Positions 17,225-26,111 are shown, counted from the first letter of the stretch. The stretch is DNA of 32,736 bases from Candidatus Kuenenia stuttgartensis (GCA_945860405.1 CAMARC010000009.1:1-32736), one strand, 5' to 3'. The notes: generated from the sequence alone by a model not told the origin. Program-made: numbers and translations.

Positions 17225-17914
17225 TCAAGCCGCGCTCGGCTCCGTAAACACCACTTCCACGTCGGCGACCCCGGGGCAGTCCTGGAGCGAGCGGATCAGC
17301 GCGTGGCCATCGGCATCGCGTTTCAGCCGACCGGAGTAGACGAATTTGACGAGCGTCCCCTTCTTCACCGTCTCGATCCGCCGCGGATGGGGACGGACGA
17401 GGTGGGTGGCCAAGGCCTGATGAATCGGCCCGGCGGGGCAGTCCGGCGTCGTTCGCAGGGCCACCCGGCAGGACGGAGCAGAGACGGGCGAGGCCTGGAG
17501 CGACTCCTTGGAGAACGCCCAAGCGATGACCGCCGCGATCGGCAGTCCGATCAGTGGCACGAGAATGAACCCGGCTCCGACGGCGAGGCCGACGGCCACG
17601 GCGAGGATCACGAAGGCCGTGTCGCGGGGGTCGTCGACGACACTCCTGAAGCGGACGATCGCCAGGGCCCCGACGAGGCTGAAGGCCCGGGCCGTGCTGT
17701 CTCCGATCGCCAGGGTGATCATGGCGATCACCACCGCCAGGAGGAGGAGCGTCTGCGAGAGATCGGTGGCCTGCGCGGCGTGGCGGCGCCTCGTGGTCGA
17801 GTAGATCATCGAGACGAGGCTGCCGAGAACGAGCGCGGCGAGGAGGCGCGTGACGATGCTCGCCCCGCGGAGTTCTGCGTCACTCGGAAAGGCATCGGTG
17901 AACCAGGATGGCAT
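17225..17914 (-). CDS. DUF4956 membrane protein
   Basis: Encodes 229 residues from the ATG at 17914 (MPSWFTDAF), preceded by a weak AGGG seven bases upstream; a TTG at 17983 would add 23 unlikely residues. The N-terminal half has three to four membrane helices and the diagnostic DUF4956 stretch STARAFSLVGALAIVRFR followed by DDPRDTAFVILAVAVGL. The C-terminal ~90 residues form a soluble domain with a ferredoxin-like look (LVKFVYSGRL...DVEVVFTE). Family function is not established; members often neighbour VTC/CotH-type genes, which are not present here. It is divergent from the CAX-type exchanger, and a shared regulatory region of 141 bases lies between them. Confidence 0.85.
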   Translation of the reverse strand: MPSWFTDAFPSDAELRGASIVTRLLAALVLGSLVSMIYSTTRRRHAAQATDLSQTLLLLAVVIAMITLAIGDSTARAFSLVGALAIVRFRSVVDDPRDTAFVILAVAVGLAVGAGFILVPLIGLPIAAVIAWAFSKESLQASPVSAPSCRVALRTTPDCPAGPIHQALATHLVRPHPRRIETVKKGTLVKFVYSGRLKRDADGHALIRSLQDCPGVADVEVVFTEPSAA

Positions 17915-18027
17915 CGGGAGGCCCTGTGGTGGCGTCGGGGAGCGGGGGATGGGGTGCTGGCTTGCCTCCCGTGACGCTGCCAACCATCATGGCCCCGCCG
18001 GGCCGATTTGCGAAACCCCGGCGGAAT

Positions 18028-18042
18028 CCCGGTGTGACCGGG
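18028..18042 (+). promoter_or_regulatory. short inverted repeat before the exchanger RBS
   Basis: CCCGGT and ACCGGG are separated by GTG, directly upstream of the likely ribosome-binding sequence GGGAG (18045-18049) of the exchanger gene. It could be a small 5'-leader hairpin or an operator; the high GC makes chance occurrence quite possible. Confidence 0.25.
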
Positions 18043-18055
18043 TCGGGAGCAACGG

Positions 18056-19099
18056 ATGACAGCACGGTGGTTCTTGGCGGCCGTTCCTCTGGTTCTCGTC
18101 CTGGCCTGGTTCGAGGCGCCGCCGATCGCCGTCTCGGTCGCGGCCCTGGCGGCGATCGTGCCGCTGGTGGGGCTGATTGGTGACGCCACCGAGCACCTCG
18201 CCGCCAGGCAGGGGCCGGTGGCCGGAGGGCTCGTCAATTCGACCCTCAACAACCTGCCGGAACTGATCATTGGGATGGTGGCGCTTTCCAACGGCCTCAG
18301 CGGCGTCGTCAAGGCCTCGCTCACCGGCGCCATCCTCGCCAATCTGCTGGTCAGCCTCGGCGTGGCGCTCCTCGCCGGGGGCCTGAGGCACGGCGAGCAG
18401 CGGATCGACCGGCGGCGGCTCAATGTCAGCGCCTCGATGCTGATGATCTGCGCCTTCTGCTTCATCGTCCCCGCCGCGTTCACGCTCGGCGCCCCGGAGG
18501 GAACGCGGGGACTGTCGCTCGAGATGTCGGTCGTGCTCCTCGGCATGTATGTCGTCAATCTCGCCGTCACGATCCTCGCTCCAGGGAACGACACGGGGCT
18601 GATCGCGGCTGAACAGCACCACGATGACGCGCCCCAGCAATCCTCCTGGCGGAGCCTCGCCGTGCTCGGGGTGGCGGCGACGCTCCTGGCGATGGTTAGC
18701 GATGCCCTCTCGGAGGCGCTGGTGCCGACAGCCCGGAGCCTCGGGCTCTCCGACACTTTTAGCGGGATCGTGTTCCTCGGAGGGGTCGGCAGCGTCGGGG
18801 AGATCCTCGCCAGCTTCCGCTTCGCCCGTCAGGGAAAACCGTCGCTGGTCCTTTCCGCGACGGTCGGCTCGACGATCCAGATCGTCCTCCTCGTTGCCCC
18901 GCTGCTCGTCTTTGCCGGCCTTTTTCTCGGTCAGCCGATGGACCTCGCCTTCACTTCCTTCGAAGTGGTCGCGATCGTGCTCGCCACCGTGATCACCCGC
19001 GAATTGATCCAGGACGGCCGCGCCAACTGGTTCGAGGGGTGCCTCCTCCTCGGGGTCTATATGATTCTGGCGATTGGCTTCTTCCACCTTCCCGACTGA
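18056..19099 (+). CDS. CAX-type calcium (cation)/proton antiporter
   Basis: Encodes 347 residues with about ten to eleven membrane helices. Both alpha repeats of the Ca2+/cation exchanger superfamily are visible: GDATEHLAARQGPVAGGLVN then STLNNLPELIIG (E46, E69), and GSVGEILASF (E249) with VGSTIQIVLLVAPLLV (Q275) in the second half. A cytosolic loop between the halves carries an acidic/His cluster (AAEQHHDDAPQQ), as in CAX proteins. It should export Ca2+ or a similar divalent cation in exchange for protons across the inner membrane. The ATG has GGGAG about six bases upstream. It is divergent from DUF4956 and is followed after 50 bases by the secreted 729-residue protein. Confidence 0.88.
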   Translation: MTARWFLAAVPLVLVLAWFEAPPIAVSVAALAAIVPLVGLIGDATEHLAARQGPVAGGLVNSTLNNLPELIIGMVALSNGLSGVVKASLTGAILANLLVSLGVALLAGGLRHGEQRIDRRRLNVSASMLMICAFCFIVPAAFTLGAPEGTRGLSLEMSVVLLGMYVVNLAVTILAPGNDTGLIAAEQHHDDAPQQSSWRSLAVLGVAATLLAMVSDALSEALVPTARSLGLSDTFSGIVFLGGVGSVGEILASFRFARQGKPSLVLSATVGSTIQIVLLVAPLLVFAGLFLGQPMDLAFTSFEVVAIVLATVITRELIQDGRANWFEGCLLLGVYMILAIGFFHLPD

Positions 19100-19149
19100 C
19101 GACGTCTCCGCCGCTTCCGCGGCGAGTCTCTCCCACCTCGTGATCCACC

Positions 19150-21339
19150 ATGATCAAGCTCGCCGTCCGGTTGTGCCTCCTCACGCTCGCCGTGGTGGCC
19201 TCGAGCCCTGCCAGCGCGGCCGATGCCACAGCACCGCCCGCGGTGCCCCGGCCGGTCGGGCGTTTTCTCCAGCAGGTGCCGCTCCATCGCGAATGGCCCC
19301 CCGGTTTTCCGGAGCGGTTCCTGCCAGAGCGCGTCTGGCTCGATCCGACGGGGCGAGTGCTGTTCGGCGCTGGTGACAGGGCGTATCGCTTAGAGGGGGG
19401 GAGGTTCGAGCCGGCGCCCGAAGCTGCTCTCGCAACGCGCGACGACGGTGCGGATCTGTCGGATGTGGCGTCGAGGGACGAGATACGTCAGGTAGCCAGA
19501 AGAGACGGCGCCGTGGCCGCTGCGACGGGCGGAGGGCTGTTTGAGCGGGTCGACGGTGGCCCGTGGGGACGGCTCGCCCCGCGGGATCCACGCGGGTTGG
19601 TGTGGGGGGCAACCGATGTCCGCGGCGTTGCTTACGACGCTGCCGGGCGACTGGTCGTCGCCACGCCTGCCGGCATCGCCCGGCGCCGTGAGGAGGCGCT
19701 CGAGCGAAGAGAGAACGCAGCGTGGGAGTTTTTCACCGGCGCCGAGGGACTTCCGGTCGCCGACTTCACGGCCGTTGCCGCCGCGCCCGACGGTCGAGTG
19801 TGGTTCGGGACGAGGCAGGGCGTGGTCGAATGGCGCGATGGGGTGTTCCGCTACCGGCAGGGGCCACGCTGGCTTCCGGGCGACGACGTCCGTGACCTCG
19901 TCGTCGACCGGGAGGGGAATCTGTTCGTCGCTACCGACCGGGGGGCGGGATGGATCGCCGAGCGCTCGATGACCCTCGCCGAGAAGGCGCGGCACTACGA
20001 GGAGGTGATCGAGCGATCGATCAGTCGCACCGAGCATCGCTTCGTGGCGACCGCCGACCTCACCATCCCCGGCGACACGACGACCGCGCGGCGCAGCGAC
20101 AGCGACAACGACGGCCTGTGGACGGCGATGTACGGCGCTGCCCAGTGCTATGCCTTCGCCCACGACCGCGCGCCACTGGCCAAGCACCGGGCCGACCGCG
20201 CCTTTCGGGCGCTCGCCTTCCTCCAGGAGGTGACGCAGGGGGGAGAGCATGCCCCGGCGCCTGGCTTCCCTGCGCGGACGGTTCTCCCCGCCGACGCCCC
20301 CGATCCGAACGTGGGCCAGGAGGCCCGCGACCGTCAACTCCGCGACGGCAATGATCCGCTCTGGAAGACGCTCTCGCCCCGTTGGCCGAAGTCGGCGGAT
20401 GGACGCTGGTGGTGGAAGGCGGACACGAGCTCCGACGAGCTCGACGGGCACTATTTCTTCCTCGCCCTCTACCACGACCTCGTCGCGGAATCAGCCGAGG
20501 AGAAGGAGGAGGTGCGACGCGTTGTCGCCAGGCTCACCGACCACCTCGTCGACCATGGCTTCCGGCTCGTCGATCACGACGGGCAGACGACCAGGTGGGG
20601 CGAGTATTCCCCCGCCGCGCTCAACCATGATCCGCGCTGGCAGGTGGAGCGGGGGCTCAATTCGATGAGCATGCTCGCGTATCTCGCGATCGCCGGTCAC
20701 GTCACCGGCGAACCCCGCTTTGCCGCTGCCGCCGCCACGCTCCGCCGCGACCACGCCTACGCGGCCAACGCGCTCTCGCCGAAGGTCCAGCGGGGGATCG
20801 GCTCGGGCAACCAGTCGGACGACGAAATGGCGTTCATGAGCTTTCACCACCTCGTCCGCTACGAGGTCGACGCCGACTTGCGGCGTTCCTACCTCGCGGC
20901 TTTCCATGGCGCCTGGCTGCTCGAGCAGCCCGAGCGCAACCCGTTCTTCAATTTCGCCTTTGCTACCGCGGCCCGCGCGGCCGGTCCCGGCGGCCCGTGC
21001 GATCCCGGCCACGACGGGGAATGGCTCGACGACTCGATCGAGAGCCTCGTCATGCTGCCACTCGACCGTTGCCAGTGGCGCCACTCCAATGCCCACCGGC
21101 TCGACGTCATCCGACTTCCGCCGCAGCAGTCGATCGACTTAAACCACCCCGACGCCGCCCCACGCGGTCACCGCGTCGATGGCAAGGTGCTGCCGGTGGA
21201 CGAGCGGAGCTTCTCCCACTGGAACACCGATCCGTGGAAGCTCGATCAGGGGGGCGACGGCCGCGAATTGGCCAGCGGCACGGTGTTCCTCCTCCCCTAC
21301 CACATGGGCCGCTATCACGGCCTCGTGGTCGACGAGTGA
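19150..21339 (+). CDS. secreted protein: N-terminal propeller repeats plus helical C-terminal domain, unknown function
   Basis: Encodes 729 residues with a signal peptide (MIKLAVRLCLLTLAVVASSP, cleavage near ASAADA). Residues ~55-275 contain four to five propeller-like blades of the two-component-regulator type, such as DGRVWFGTRQGVVEWRDGVF and EGNLFVATDRGAGWIAE. After an EKARHYEEVIERS helix, residues ~300-729 form a helix-rich domain with conserved-looking acidic and aromatic motifs: SDNDGLWTAMYGAAQCYAF, WWWKADTSSDELDGHYFF, GEYSPAALNHDPRW, GSGNQSDDEMAFMSFHH, and HWNTDPWKLDQGGDGRE. This has the look of an alpha/alpha-toroid glycan-active enzyme, but no family is recognised with confidence. 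There is no Shine-Dalgarno; the start is chosen by the signal peptide. It converges on the ceramidase-like gene with a 16-base gap. Confidence 0.85.
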   Translation: MIKLAVRLCLLTLAVVASSPASAADATAPPAVPRPVGRFLQQVPLHREWPPGFPERFLPERVWLDPTGRVLFGAGDRAYRLEGGRFEPAPEAALATRDDGADLSDVASRDEIRQVARRDGAVAAATGGGLFERVDGGPWGRLAPRDPRGLVWGATDVRGVAYDAAGRLVVATPAGIARRREEALERRENAAWEFFTGAEGLPVADFTAVAAAPDGRVWFGTRQGVVEWRDGVFRYRQGPRWLPGDDVRDLVVDREGNLFVATDRGAGWIAERSMTLAEKARHYEEVIERSISRTEHRFVATADLTIPGDTTTARRSDSDNDGLWTAMYGAAQCYAFAHDRAPLAKHRADRAFRALAFLQEVTQGGEHAPAPGFPARTVLPADAPDPNVGQEARDRQLRDGNDPLWKTLSPRWPKSADGRWWWKADTSSDELDGHYFFLALYHDLVAESAEEKEEVRRVVARLTDHLVDHGFRLVDHDGQTTRWGEYSPAALNHDPRWQVERGLNSMSMLAYLAIAGHVTGEPRFAAAAATLRRDHAYAANALSPKVQRGIGSGNQSDDEMAFMSFHHLVRYEVDADLRRSYLAAFHGAWLLEQPERNPFFNFAFATAARAAGPGGPCDPGHDGEWLDDSIESLVMLPLDRCQWRHSNAHRLDVIRLPPQQSIDLNHPDAAPRGHRVDGKVLPVDERSFSHWNTDPWKLDQGGDGRELASGTVFLLPYHMGRYHGLVVDE

Positions 21340-21355
21340 TCCGCCGCGGCGACGA

Positions 21356-22666
21356 TCACTTCGCCCCGGGGCGCGGGGTCTTGCCCACCATTTCGAGGAG
21401 GTTATCGACGAGGATCGTCCCGGTCCGCTCGCCGAGGGAGACGCGCGAAACATACTGGTATCGCGGAAAGGCGAGGAAGTCCTCCTTGGTGAGGATGTAG
21501 CCGAAGGCGTCGTTGGTGAGCCCGAAAAGGAAGGTGTCGTCGCCGGCCTTCCGCTTGAGATAGGCGCCGATGTTGGGGAGGGCCTCGCCGGGGATCGTGA
21601 GGATCCGTGCCTTCCCCACGTCGACCATCGCGAGCCTCGCGGTGATCGTGCGCGTGGCGTCGTCGTGGGGATAGCCGAGTGGCGAGAGGGAGACAACGGC
21701 CCACAGGTCGTCGGAGTCGACCGGGAAGGAGACGTCGCGGGACGTTGCCGCCAAGGCCGGGGCCGCGTCGGCTTCCGCTCCAGCCACGATCCGCAGTGCC
21801 TCGTCGGCCATCGTGTGGCCGATCCGCTCGCATTCCTCCCACGTGCCGATGTCCTTCCAGACACCGCGGACCGGATCGGCGGGGGCTTCGAGATCGCGGT
21901 TGTCGGCCGTCACCATGCCCCCTTGGGCGCCATTGAGGAACACGGCCACGCCGCCGCCGCTCGCTTCGATCCGCGTGCACATCGGCCCGATCAGGTCGGG
22001 GGAAAGGATGCCCCGCTTGTTGCCGAGCACCTCGGGGTGGATCGCGTAGTTGACGAGCGTGGCGATCGGCTTGCCGTCGCTGCCGACGGCCTGGATGACC
22101 CCCATCCGCCGGTCGTAGAGATCGGGGGCGTAATAGTTGAAAGCGATCCTTCCCTGGGCCTCCGCCGTGGCGACCCGCAGTGACGCCGGACGGAGGCCGT
22201 CGAGGGCCTCGTTGACCGCCGCGGCCGTCCGCCGCACGACCTCCTCCATCCAGGCGAGATTCCCCGTGTGCCCCCCCTTCCCATCGGGGAAGGCGTAGCA
22301 ATCGGGGGCGCTGTGGGTGTGGGTGGCGCCGATGAGGAGATGGTCCGGGGGGAGACGGGGCACGAGCGCCCGCACCTTGTCGCCGAGGACGGCTGGGAAT
22401 CCGAGGACGTCGATACCGACGATGGCCACCGTCGTATCCGCGTCGGCCACGACGAGGACGCGTGCGGTGAGTTCACCGCGCTTCTCGGTGGCGGGATGGG
22501 CGGGCCCCATTCCCCCCGACACCGGCAGGAGCGGCTCGGGGGTGATCACTCGCACCGCGGCTGCCGCCCGGAACCGGGGCTCGCTTGCCTGCGCGCCACC
22601 CGTCAGGAGGCCGGCGGCGACTCCGCAGGCCACGATGAGGATCGGGAGCAACGTGCGAAGACGCAT
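21356..22666 (-). CDS. neutral/alkaline ceramidase-like hydrolase, N-terminal domain type
   Basis: Encodes 436 residues with a signal peptide (LLPILIVACGVAAGLLTGGAQAS). The fold signature of neutral ceramidase N-terminal domains (PF04734) is clear: VRVITPEPLLPVSGGMG, LLIGATHTHSAPDCY with His116 and His118 in the zinc-binding motif, VNYAIHPEVLGNKRGILSPD, and GAQGGMVTADNRD. Classical ceramidases are about 650-700 residues with an extra C-terminal domain; this protein stops after the catalytic part, as many planctomycete homologues do. Substrate may therefore not be ceramide; any exported amide or ester hydrolysis is inference. It lies 34 bases after the PhoPQ-related gene and ends the minus-strand operon. 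Confidence 0.88.
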   Translation of the reverse strand: MRLRTLLPILIVACGVAAGLLTGGAQASEPRFRAAAAVRVITPEPLLPVSGGMGPAHPATEKRGELTARVLVVADADTTVAIVGIDVLGFPAVLGDKVRALVPRLPPDHLLIGATHTHSAPDCYAFPDGKGGHTGNLAWMEEVVRRTAAAVNEALDGLRPASLRVATAEAQGRIAFNYYAPDLYDRRMGVIQAVGSDGKPIATLVNYAIHPEVLGNKRGILSPDLIGPMCTRIEASGGGVAVFLNGAQGGMVTADNRDLEAPADPVRGVWKDIGTWEECERIGHTMADEALRIVAGAEADAAPALAATSRDVSFPVDSDDLWAVVSLSPLGYPHDDATRTITARLAMVDVGKARILTIPGEALPNIGAYLKRKAGDDTFLFGLTNDAFGYILTKEDFLAFPRYQYVSRVSLGERTGTILVDNLLEMVGKTPRPGAK

Positions 22667-22700
22667 CGGTTCATTCTCGTGGGGGACAAAGGTTCCCGGG

Positions 22701-24140
22701 CTACTTCGCCGTTGCCGGCAGTTCCCCTTCGTAGGGGAGCGTCTTCGGGTCGAAGCCGGCGTGGGGGAGCGTGTCGGGGGTGATACGGACGGCGGTCGAT
22801 TCCTTGAATGGGAACGTGCCGCCGGTGTCGTAGGTCAGCTCGACGAAGGCTGCCGTCCACCCCTCGGGCTCGACACGGGGCCTGCCGACGTAGCTCCCGT
22901 CAGCCTCCGGCTGGAGGATCGTCGGCTTGTAGGCGCTGCCGATCGTTGCCAGGCGGAAGTCGCGCGCCTCGGGGTTGTGGGCCTGCCAGAGGATCACCGC
23001 CTGCGGCGCGACGTCGCTGCGCACGCGGATCGAGCCATCCTTCTCGAACGTCCACACCGGCGTGGGGCGGGCCTTGGCGGCGATGATCATCTCGTAGAAG
23101 GCGATGATGCTCGTGACAGAATCGGGATTCTTCTCGACCCCGTGATCGGTATTGGGGACATAGCGGAGATGCTTCTCCCCCCGGAGATCGTCGTAGTAAA
23201 AGCGCGACGAGTCGGGAACGAAGAACTGGTCGCCGCTGCCGTTGACGATGTATTTCGGGAGCGTGAGCCGGTCGAGATAGGAATAGGGATCCTCGATCGC
23301 GTGGAGCTCCTCCATCCGCGGGTGCTCCGGGTTCTGGACGATGCCGTGGCGGACATAGTCGCCCAAAGCCTTGGCCCAGTAGCCGTACGTGGCGCCGTGA
23401 TGCATGAGCTGCTCGTCGAGGTTGAGGACGTCGATCACGATCGGGACGATCGCCTCGACACGGTCGTCGGTCGCCCCGGTCATCCAGGTCGTCCAGCCGC
23501 GCTTCGAGGCTCCGGCGACAACGAATCCGTGCACCGGGATTCCCTCCTCCTTCGACCATTCCTCGATGCAATCCATCGCCTTGCAGACGCTTTTCACCAT
23601 CGGCAGGCGGGGGAGCCAGGTGGCGTCGCCGGTGTCGAGGAACTTGTCCCAGCAGTAGGCGATCAGATCGTCTTCCTTGCGGGGCGTGCCGTCACCGTGG
23701 AACACGATCGGCTGGTTGGGGATCTGCTTCAACTCGACGACGATGCTGCCGGTGACCTCGGCGATGGTCGTGACGAGGCCACTCGGCCCGTTGGGCACGT
23801 TCGTGCCGTCGTTGCCCCCGCCGCTGACCAGCAGGAAGCATTTGTCGGTCTTGAGCGTCTCCGGTCGGGCGATGATCAGCCAGTGCTCCCACTTCTGTCG
23901 GCTGACCTCGTCGGGAGCCCGCCACGACTGGCTGGTGAGCTTGATGACGGTTGTCGTCCCCGCCTTGCCGTCTCCCTTCACCACCTCCCAGCTGAAGGCT
24001 CCATCGTTGTCGTCGAGGTAGTCATCGATCGGCAGTTCCACCGTCGCGCCCGCCGGGGGGGCCGCCGCCGCAATGCCGGCATGGAGCCCGGGAAGGAGGG
24101 AGAGCACGGCGCCCAGGAGGAGGGAAGCACGCAGCGACAT
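22701..24140 (-). CDS. PhoPQ-activated pathogenicity-related protein (PqaA-like hydrolase)
   Basis: Encodes 479 residues from the ATG at 24140 (MSLRASLLLGAVLSLLPGLH), a signal peptide ending near AAAAPP. The frame is open to 24329, but that part overlaps the lipoprotein gene and is not used. It matches PF10142: DYLDDNDGAFSWE, LVSGGGNDGTNVP, VVELKQIPNQP, VVAGASKRGWTTWMTGATDD, KYIVNGSGDQFFVPDSS and VPNTDHGVEKNPDS. Ser212 in GASKRG is the likely nucleophile, with the Asp of GSGDQF and the His of NTDHGV completing the triad of an alpha/beta hydrolase. It is predicted to be exported; the substrate is unknown. It lies between the small lipoprotein and the ceramidase-like gene (37- and 34-base gaps). 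Confidence 0.92.
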   Translation of the reverse strand: MSLRASLLLGAVLSLLPGLHAGIAAAAPPAGATVELPIDDYLDDNDGAFSWEVVKGDGKAGTTTVIKLTSQSWRAPDEVSRQKWEHWLIIARPETLKTDKCFLLVSGGGNDGTNVPNGPSGLVTTIAEVTGSIVVELKQIPNQPIVFHGDGTPRKEDDLIAYCWDKFLDTGDATWLPRLPMVKSVCKAMDCIEEWSKEEGIPVHGFVVAGASKRGWTTWMTGATDDRVEAIVPIVIDVLNLDEQLMHHGATYGYWAKALGDYVRHGIVQNPEHPRMEELHAIEDPYSYLDRLTLPKYIVNGSGDQFFVPDSSRFYYDDLRGEKHLRYVPNTDHGVEKNPDSVTSIIAFYEMIIAAKARPTPVWTFEKDGSIRVRSDVAPQAVILWQAHNPEARDFRLATIGSAYKPTILQPEADGSYVGRPRVEPEGWTAAFVELTYDTGGTFPFKESTAVRITPDTLPHAGFDPKTLPYEGELPATAK

Positions 24141-24177
24141 GAGGGGGATCCAGAGATGGGGATAGGGGCGGGCCAGG

Positions 24178-24627
24178 TCACTTCGTCGAGAGTTCGAACA
24201 GCGGGAGTTGTTTGGTTGTGCTCGTGACCTCTGCGGTGAGAGGAGTTCGATCGGGGGCCACGTACCGGCCGCCGAGGAGATCGGCCGCATCCTTCGAGAC
24301 CCCACGTTGGAGATCCTCCGCGGTTGCACGCTGCGAAGGATCGGGCCACGAGGCCGTCACCTTGTAGCGGCCCAACGCAATGCCCGGCTCCATGTTCGTG
24401 ACGATCGTGAACGTGCCGGAAGCGTCGGCCGTGGCCGTGGCCGTGGCCGCTCTGCCCCCTTCGGGATAGAAGAGAAGGACGGCACCGTCGGCCGGCTTGC
24501 CATCGACATTCACGCTTCCGGTGACCTTGGGGAGAGTGTTCCCCTTGGTCCCGCCGCAGCCGGAGGCAACCGGGGTGAGCATCGCCATCACGAGGAGAAG
24601 CCGGAAAGGGAGGCGGGCTCGATGCAT
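24178..24627 (-). CDS. small lipoprotein, carboxypeptidase-regulatory-like fold
   Basis: Encodes 149 residues. The N-terminus RLPFRLLLVMAMLTPVASGC ends in a lipobox with the lipidated Cys at 24. A single Ig/carboxypeptidase-regulatory-like domain follows: VTGSVNVDGKPADGAVLLFY, then TADASGTFTI and GIALGRYKVTASW. This is the common planctomycete small lipoprotein that often sits next to a DUF1559 pseudopilin, as here, where it follows that gene after a strong hairpin. The role is unknown. No Shine-Dalgarno was found; it may be translated from read-through past the hairpin. Confidence 0.88.
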   Translation of the reverse strand: MHRARLPFRLLLVMAMLTPVASGCGGTKGNTLPKVTGSVNVDGKPADGAVLLFYPEGGRAATATATADASGTFTIVTNMEPGIALGRYKVTASWPDPSQRATAEDLQRGVSKDAADLLGGRYVAPDRTPLTAEVTSTTKQLPLFELSTK

Positions 24628-24725
24628 GGTGGAAGTCCGGTGATCGGGGAGGTGGGGAGGTGGACGCGAGGGCCAGGGAGGCCGGTCATGACAGACGTCG
24701 GAAGCGGCCCTCCGACATGCAGGGA

Positions 24726-24757
24726 GCCCGGCCGGTCGGCGAAGCGACCGGCCGGGC
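24726..24757 (-). terminator. strong GC hairpin after DUF1559
   Basis: Perfect 13-base arms at 24726-24738 and 24745-24757 enclose a six-base loop (GCGAAG on the plus strand). It begins 26 bases past the DUF1559 stop. No T-run follows on the minus strand, so it may be a 3'-stabilising or attenuating hairpin between DUF1559 and the lipoprotein gene rather than a full intrinsic terminator. Confidence 0.6.
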
Positions 24758-24783
24758 CCGCGCTGAGCGAATCGACGAATCGG

Positions 24784-25833
24784 TCACTGCGAATCTTCGA
24801 GGGATTCACCCCCATCACGGCTCACGAGGGCCGCGAAGACGAACGTGTCGACGTCCTGCTGGAGAAACCCGACCGAGGCGTCGCCGCGCACGATCGACAC
24901 GCCGCCCGGGTGGAAGGCGTACGGGTTGTCGTCATTGAGGATGTTGATCACCCCACACCCGGCGGCCCGGGGATCGGCGGGATTGGCCCCACTCAGGCCA
25001 CGCGTGTGGCGGGCGACGTTCCAGTCACCGTAGAACGAGTTGAGCACGAGATTTCCACCGGGGGCCGACGCCGGGAGCGGGCGCCCTCGGTAAAACCTCT
25101 GCTGCTTGCCCGCTTCCTCAATGAAGCAGATCGTCTTCGACAGGCCGTCGATGACTTGCGAGTACTTCACCCACCGGTTGGTGATGATGTTCTCGGCGCC
25201 GAGCATGCCGTTGTGGCTGTTCGTGGCCGGAAGGCCGACGCACGTCGCGAGCGAGCTGTGGAGCCCACGGATCGGCACGTAGTCGGTGCGTGGCATCAGG
25301 AACGGCTGGGTCACGCCGAGCGCGGCAAAGTAGGGCTGGTAGTCCGATGGCACGCTCGGCGTGGACGGGCAAATGAACGCGGGCACGGTGGCGAGGGCGC
25401 CGGGCTGTTGCTGACCGCCCGGCCAGGGCGGCGGCAGGTTGATCGGATCGAGGAGCGGCCGCTTGTGGTTGAACATGTTGTAGATCGTGCCCCCTTCCAT
25501 GTAAGGCAGGATCTGCCCCAGCACGCCGAACGGCTTCCGCGCGTCGGCGGTGGCGTTGAAATAAGGGCTGGGCGGGCTCATCGCCGCCCCTTCGGCGGTC
25601 GTGAACTCCTGGCCCCACGCAGGGACGTTCTTCCTGGCCCCCTCATGGTTGGCCAGCGCCAGTCCGAGTTGCTTGAGATTGTTGGAACAGGCACTTCGCC
25701 GGGCCGCCTCACGCGCCGCCTGAACGGCCGGGAGGAGGAGGCCGACGAGCGTACCGATGATGGCGATGACCACGAGCAATTCGACCAGCGTGAAGCCGGC
25801 CTTGGACGGTCCTTGAGACCAAGATACTCGCAT
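24784..25833 (-). CDS. DUF1559 pseudopilin-like protein
   Basis: Encodes 349 residues. The N-terminus [20 protein letters not shown] is a type IV prepilin signal (cleavage after the Gly before Phe, Glu at +5), followed by [20 protein letters not shown] and [13 protein letters not shown], the hallmark of planctomycete DUF1559 (SBP_bac_10) proteins. The C-terminal end has [20 protein letters not shown], the family H-x-G-G block. GAGGAG lies six bases before the ATG (complement of 25840-25845), and a good promoter lies about 140 bases upstream. It is probably anchored in the inner membrane with the body periplasmic; no pilus or secretion genes are nearby and function is not established. Confidence 0.95.
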   Translation of the reverse strand: MRVSWSQGPSKAGFTLVELLVVIAIIGTLVGLLLPAVQAAREAARRSACSNNLKQLGLALANHEGARKNVPAWGQEFTTAEGAAMSPPSPYFNATADARKPFGVLGQILPYMEGGTIYNMFNHKRPLLDPINLPPPWPGGQQQPGALATVPAFICPSTPSVPSDYQPYFAALGVTQPFLMPRTDYVPIRGLHSSLATCVGLPATNSHNGMLGAENIITNRWVKYSQVIDGLSKTICFIEEAGKQQRFYRGRPLPASAPGGNLVLNSFYGDWNVARHTRGLSGANPADPRAAGCGVINILNDDNPYAFHPGGVSIVRGDASVGFLQQDVDTFVFAALVSRDGGESLEDSQ

Positions 25834-25970
25834 GGAAAACTCCTCGGAGAGAGAGGAAGCGACTGGGCGATAAGGGAATGGAAAGATGCATCGACAGAAG
25901 GGATCAGCGGGGCGATCGGTCTAGACCGGTGGCATCTTCCCCCGGCCTGGCAATCGGATCCCCTGGCGAA

Positions 25971-25999
25971 ATTATAAAGGCCTCTGGAAAAGGCCACAA
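25971..25999 (-). promoter_or_regulatory. sigma70-like promoter of the DUF1559 operon
   Basis: On the minus strand TTGTGG (complement of 25994-25999) is 17 bases from a perfect TATAAT (complement of 25971-25976). The predicted start near 25964 gives a ~130-base leader before the ATG at 25833. A short dyad GGCCT/AGGCC (25979-25983 and 25991-25995) sits inside the spacer and overlaps the -35, a possible operator. Confidence 0.6.
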
Positions 26000-26017
26000 G
26001 GAATGTTTTGGTCAGGC

Positions 26018-26034
26018 GGCCGGAATTTCCGGCC
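26018..26034 (-). terminator. possible hairpin after the aldo/keto reductase gene
   Basis: GGCCGGAA and TTCCGGCC flank a single T, giving a near-perfect palindrome 78 bases beyond the reductase stop. Six G-C pairs can form with a five-base loop. No T-run follows, so termination is uncertain; it could also be a protein site upstream of the DUF1559 promoter. Confidence 0.3.
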
Positions 26035-26111
26035 CGGCCGCGAGCCTAGTCGCCCGATGTGTCCGTTCCGTGTGCCCGGAGGAATCCCCACGGACCGACC
26101 CCCGAGGCCGA

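Noticed and set aside
22317-24227. 636-codon plus-strand frame antisense to PqaA-like and ceramidase-like genes
   Set aside because: The minus-strand proteins have intact catalytic motifs and signal peptides; the plus frame has none.
24208-25977. 589-codon plus-strand frame antisense to DUF1559 and the lipoprotein
   Set aside because: Shadow of two well-supported minus-strand genes; no recognisable domain.
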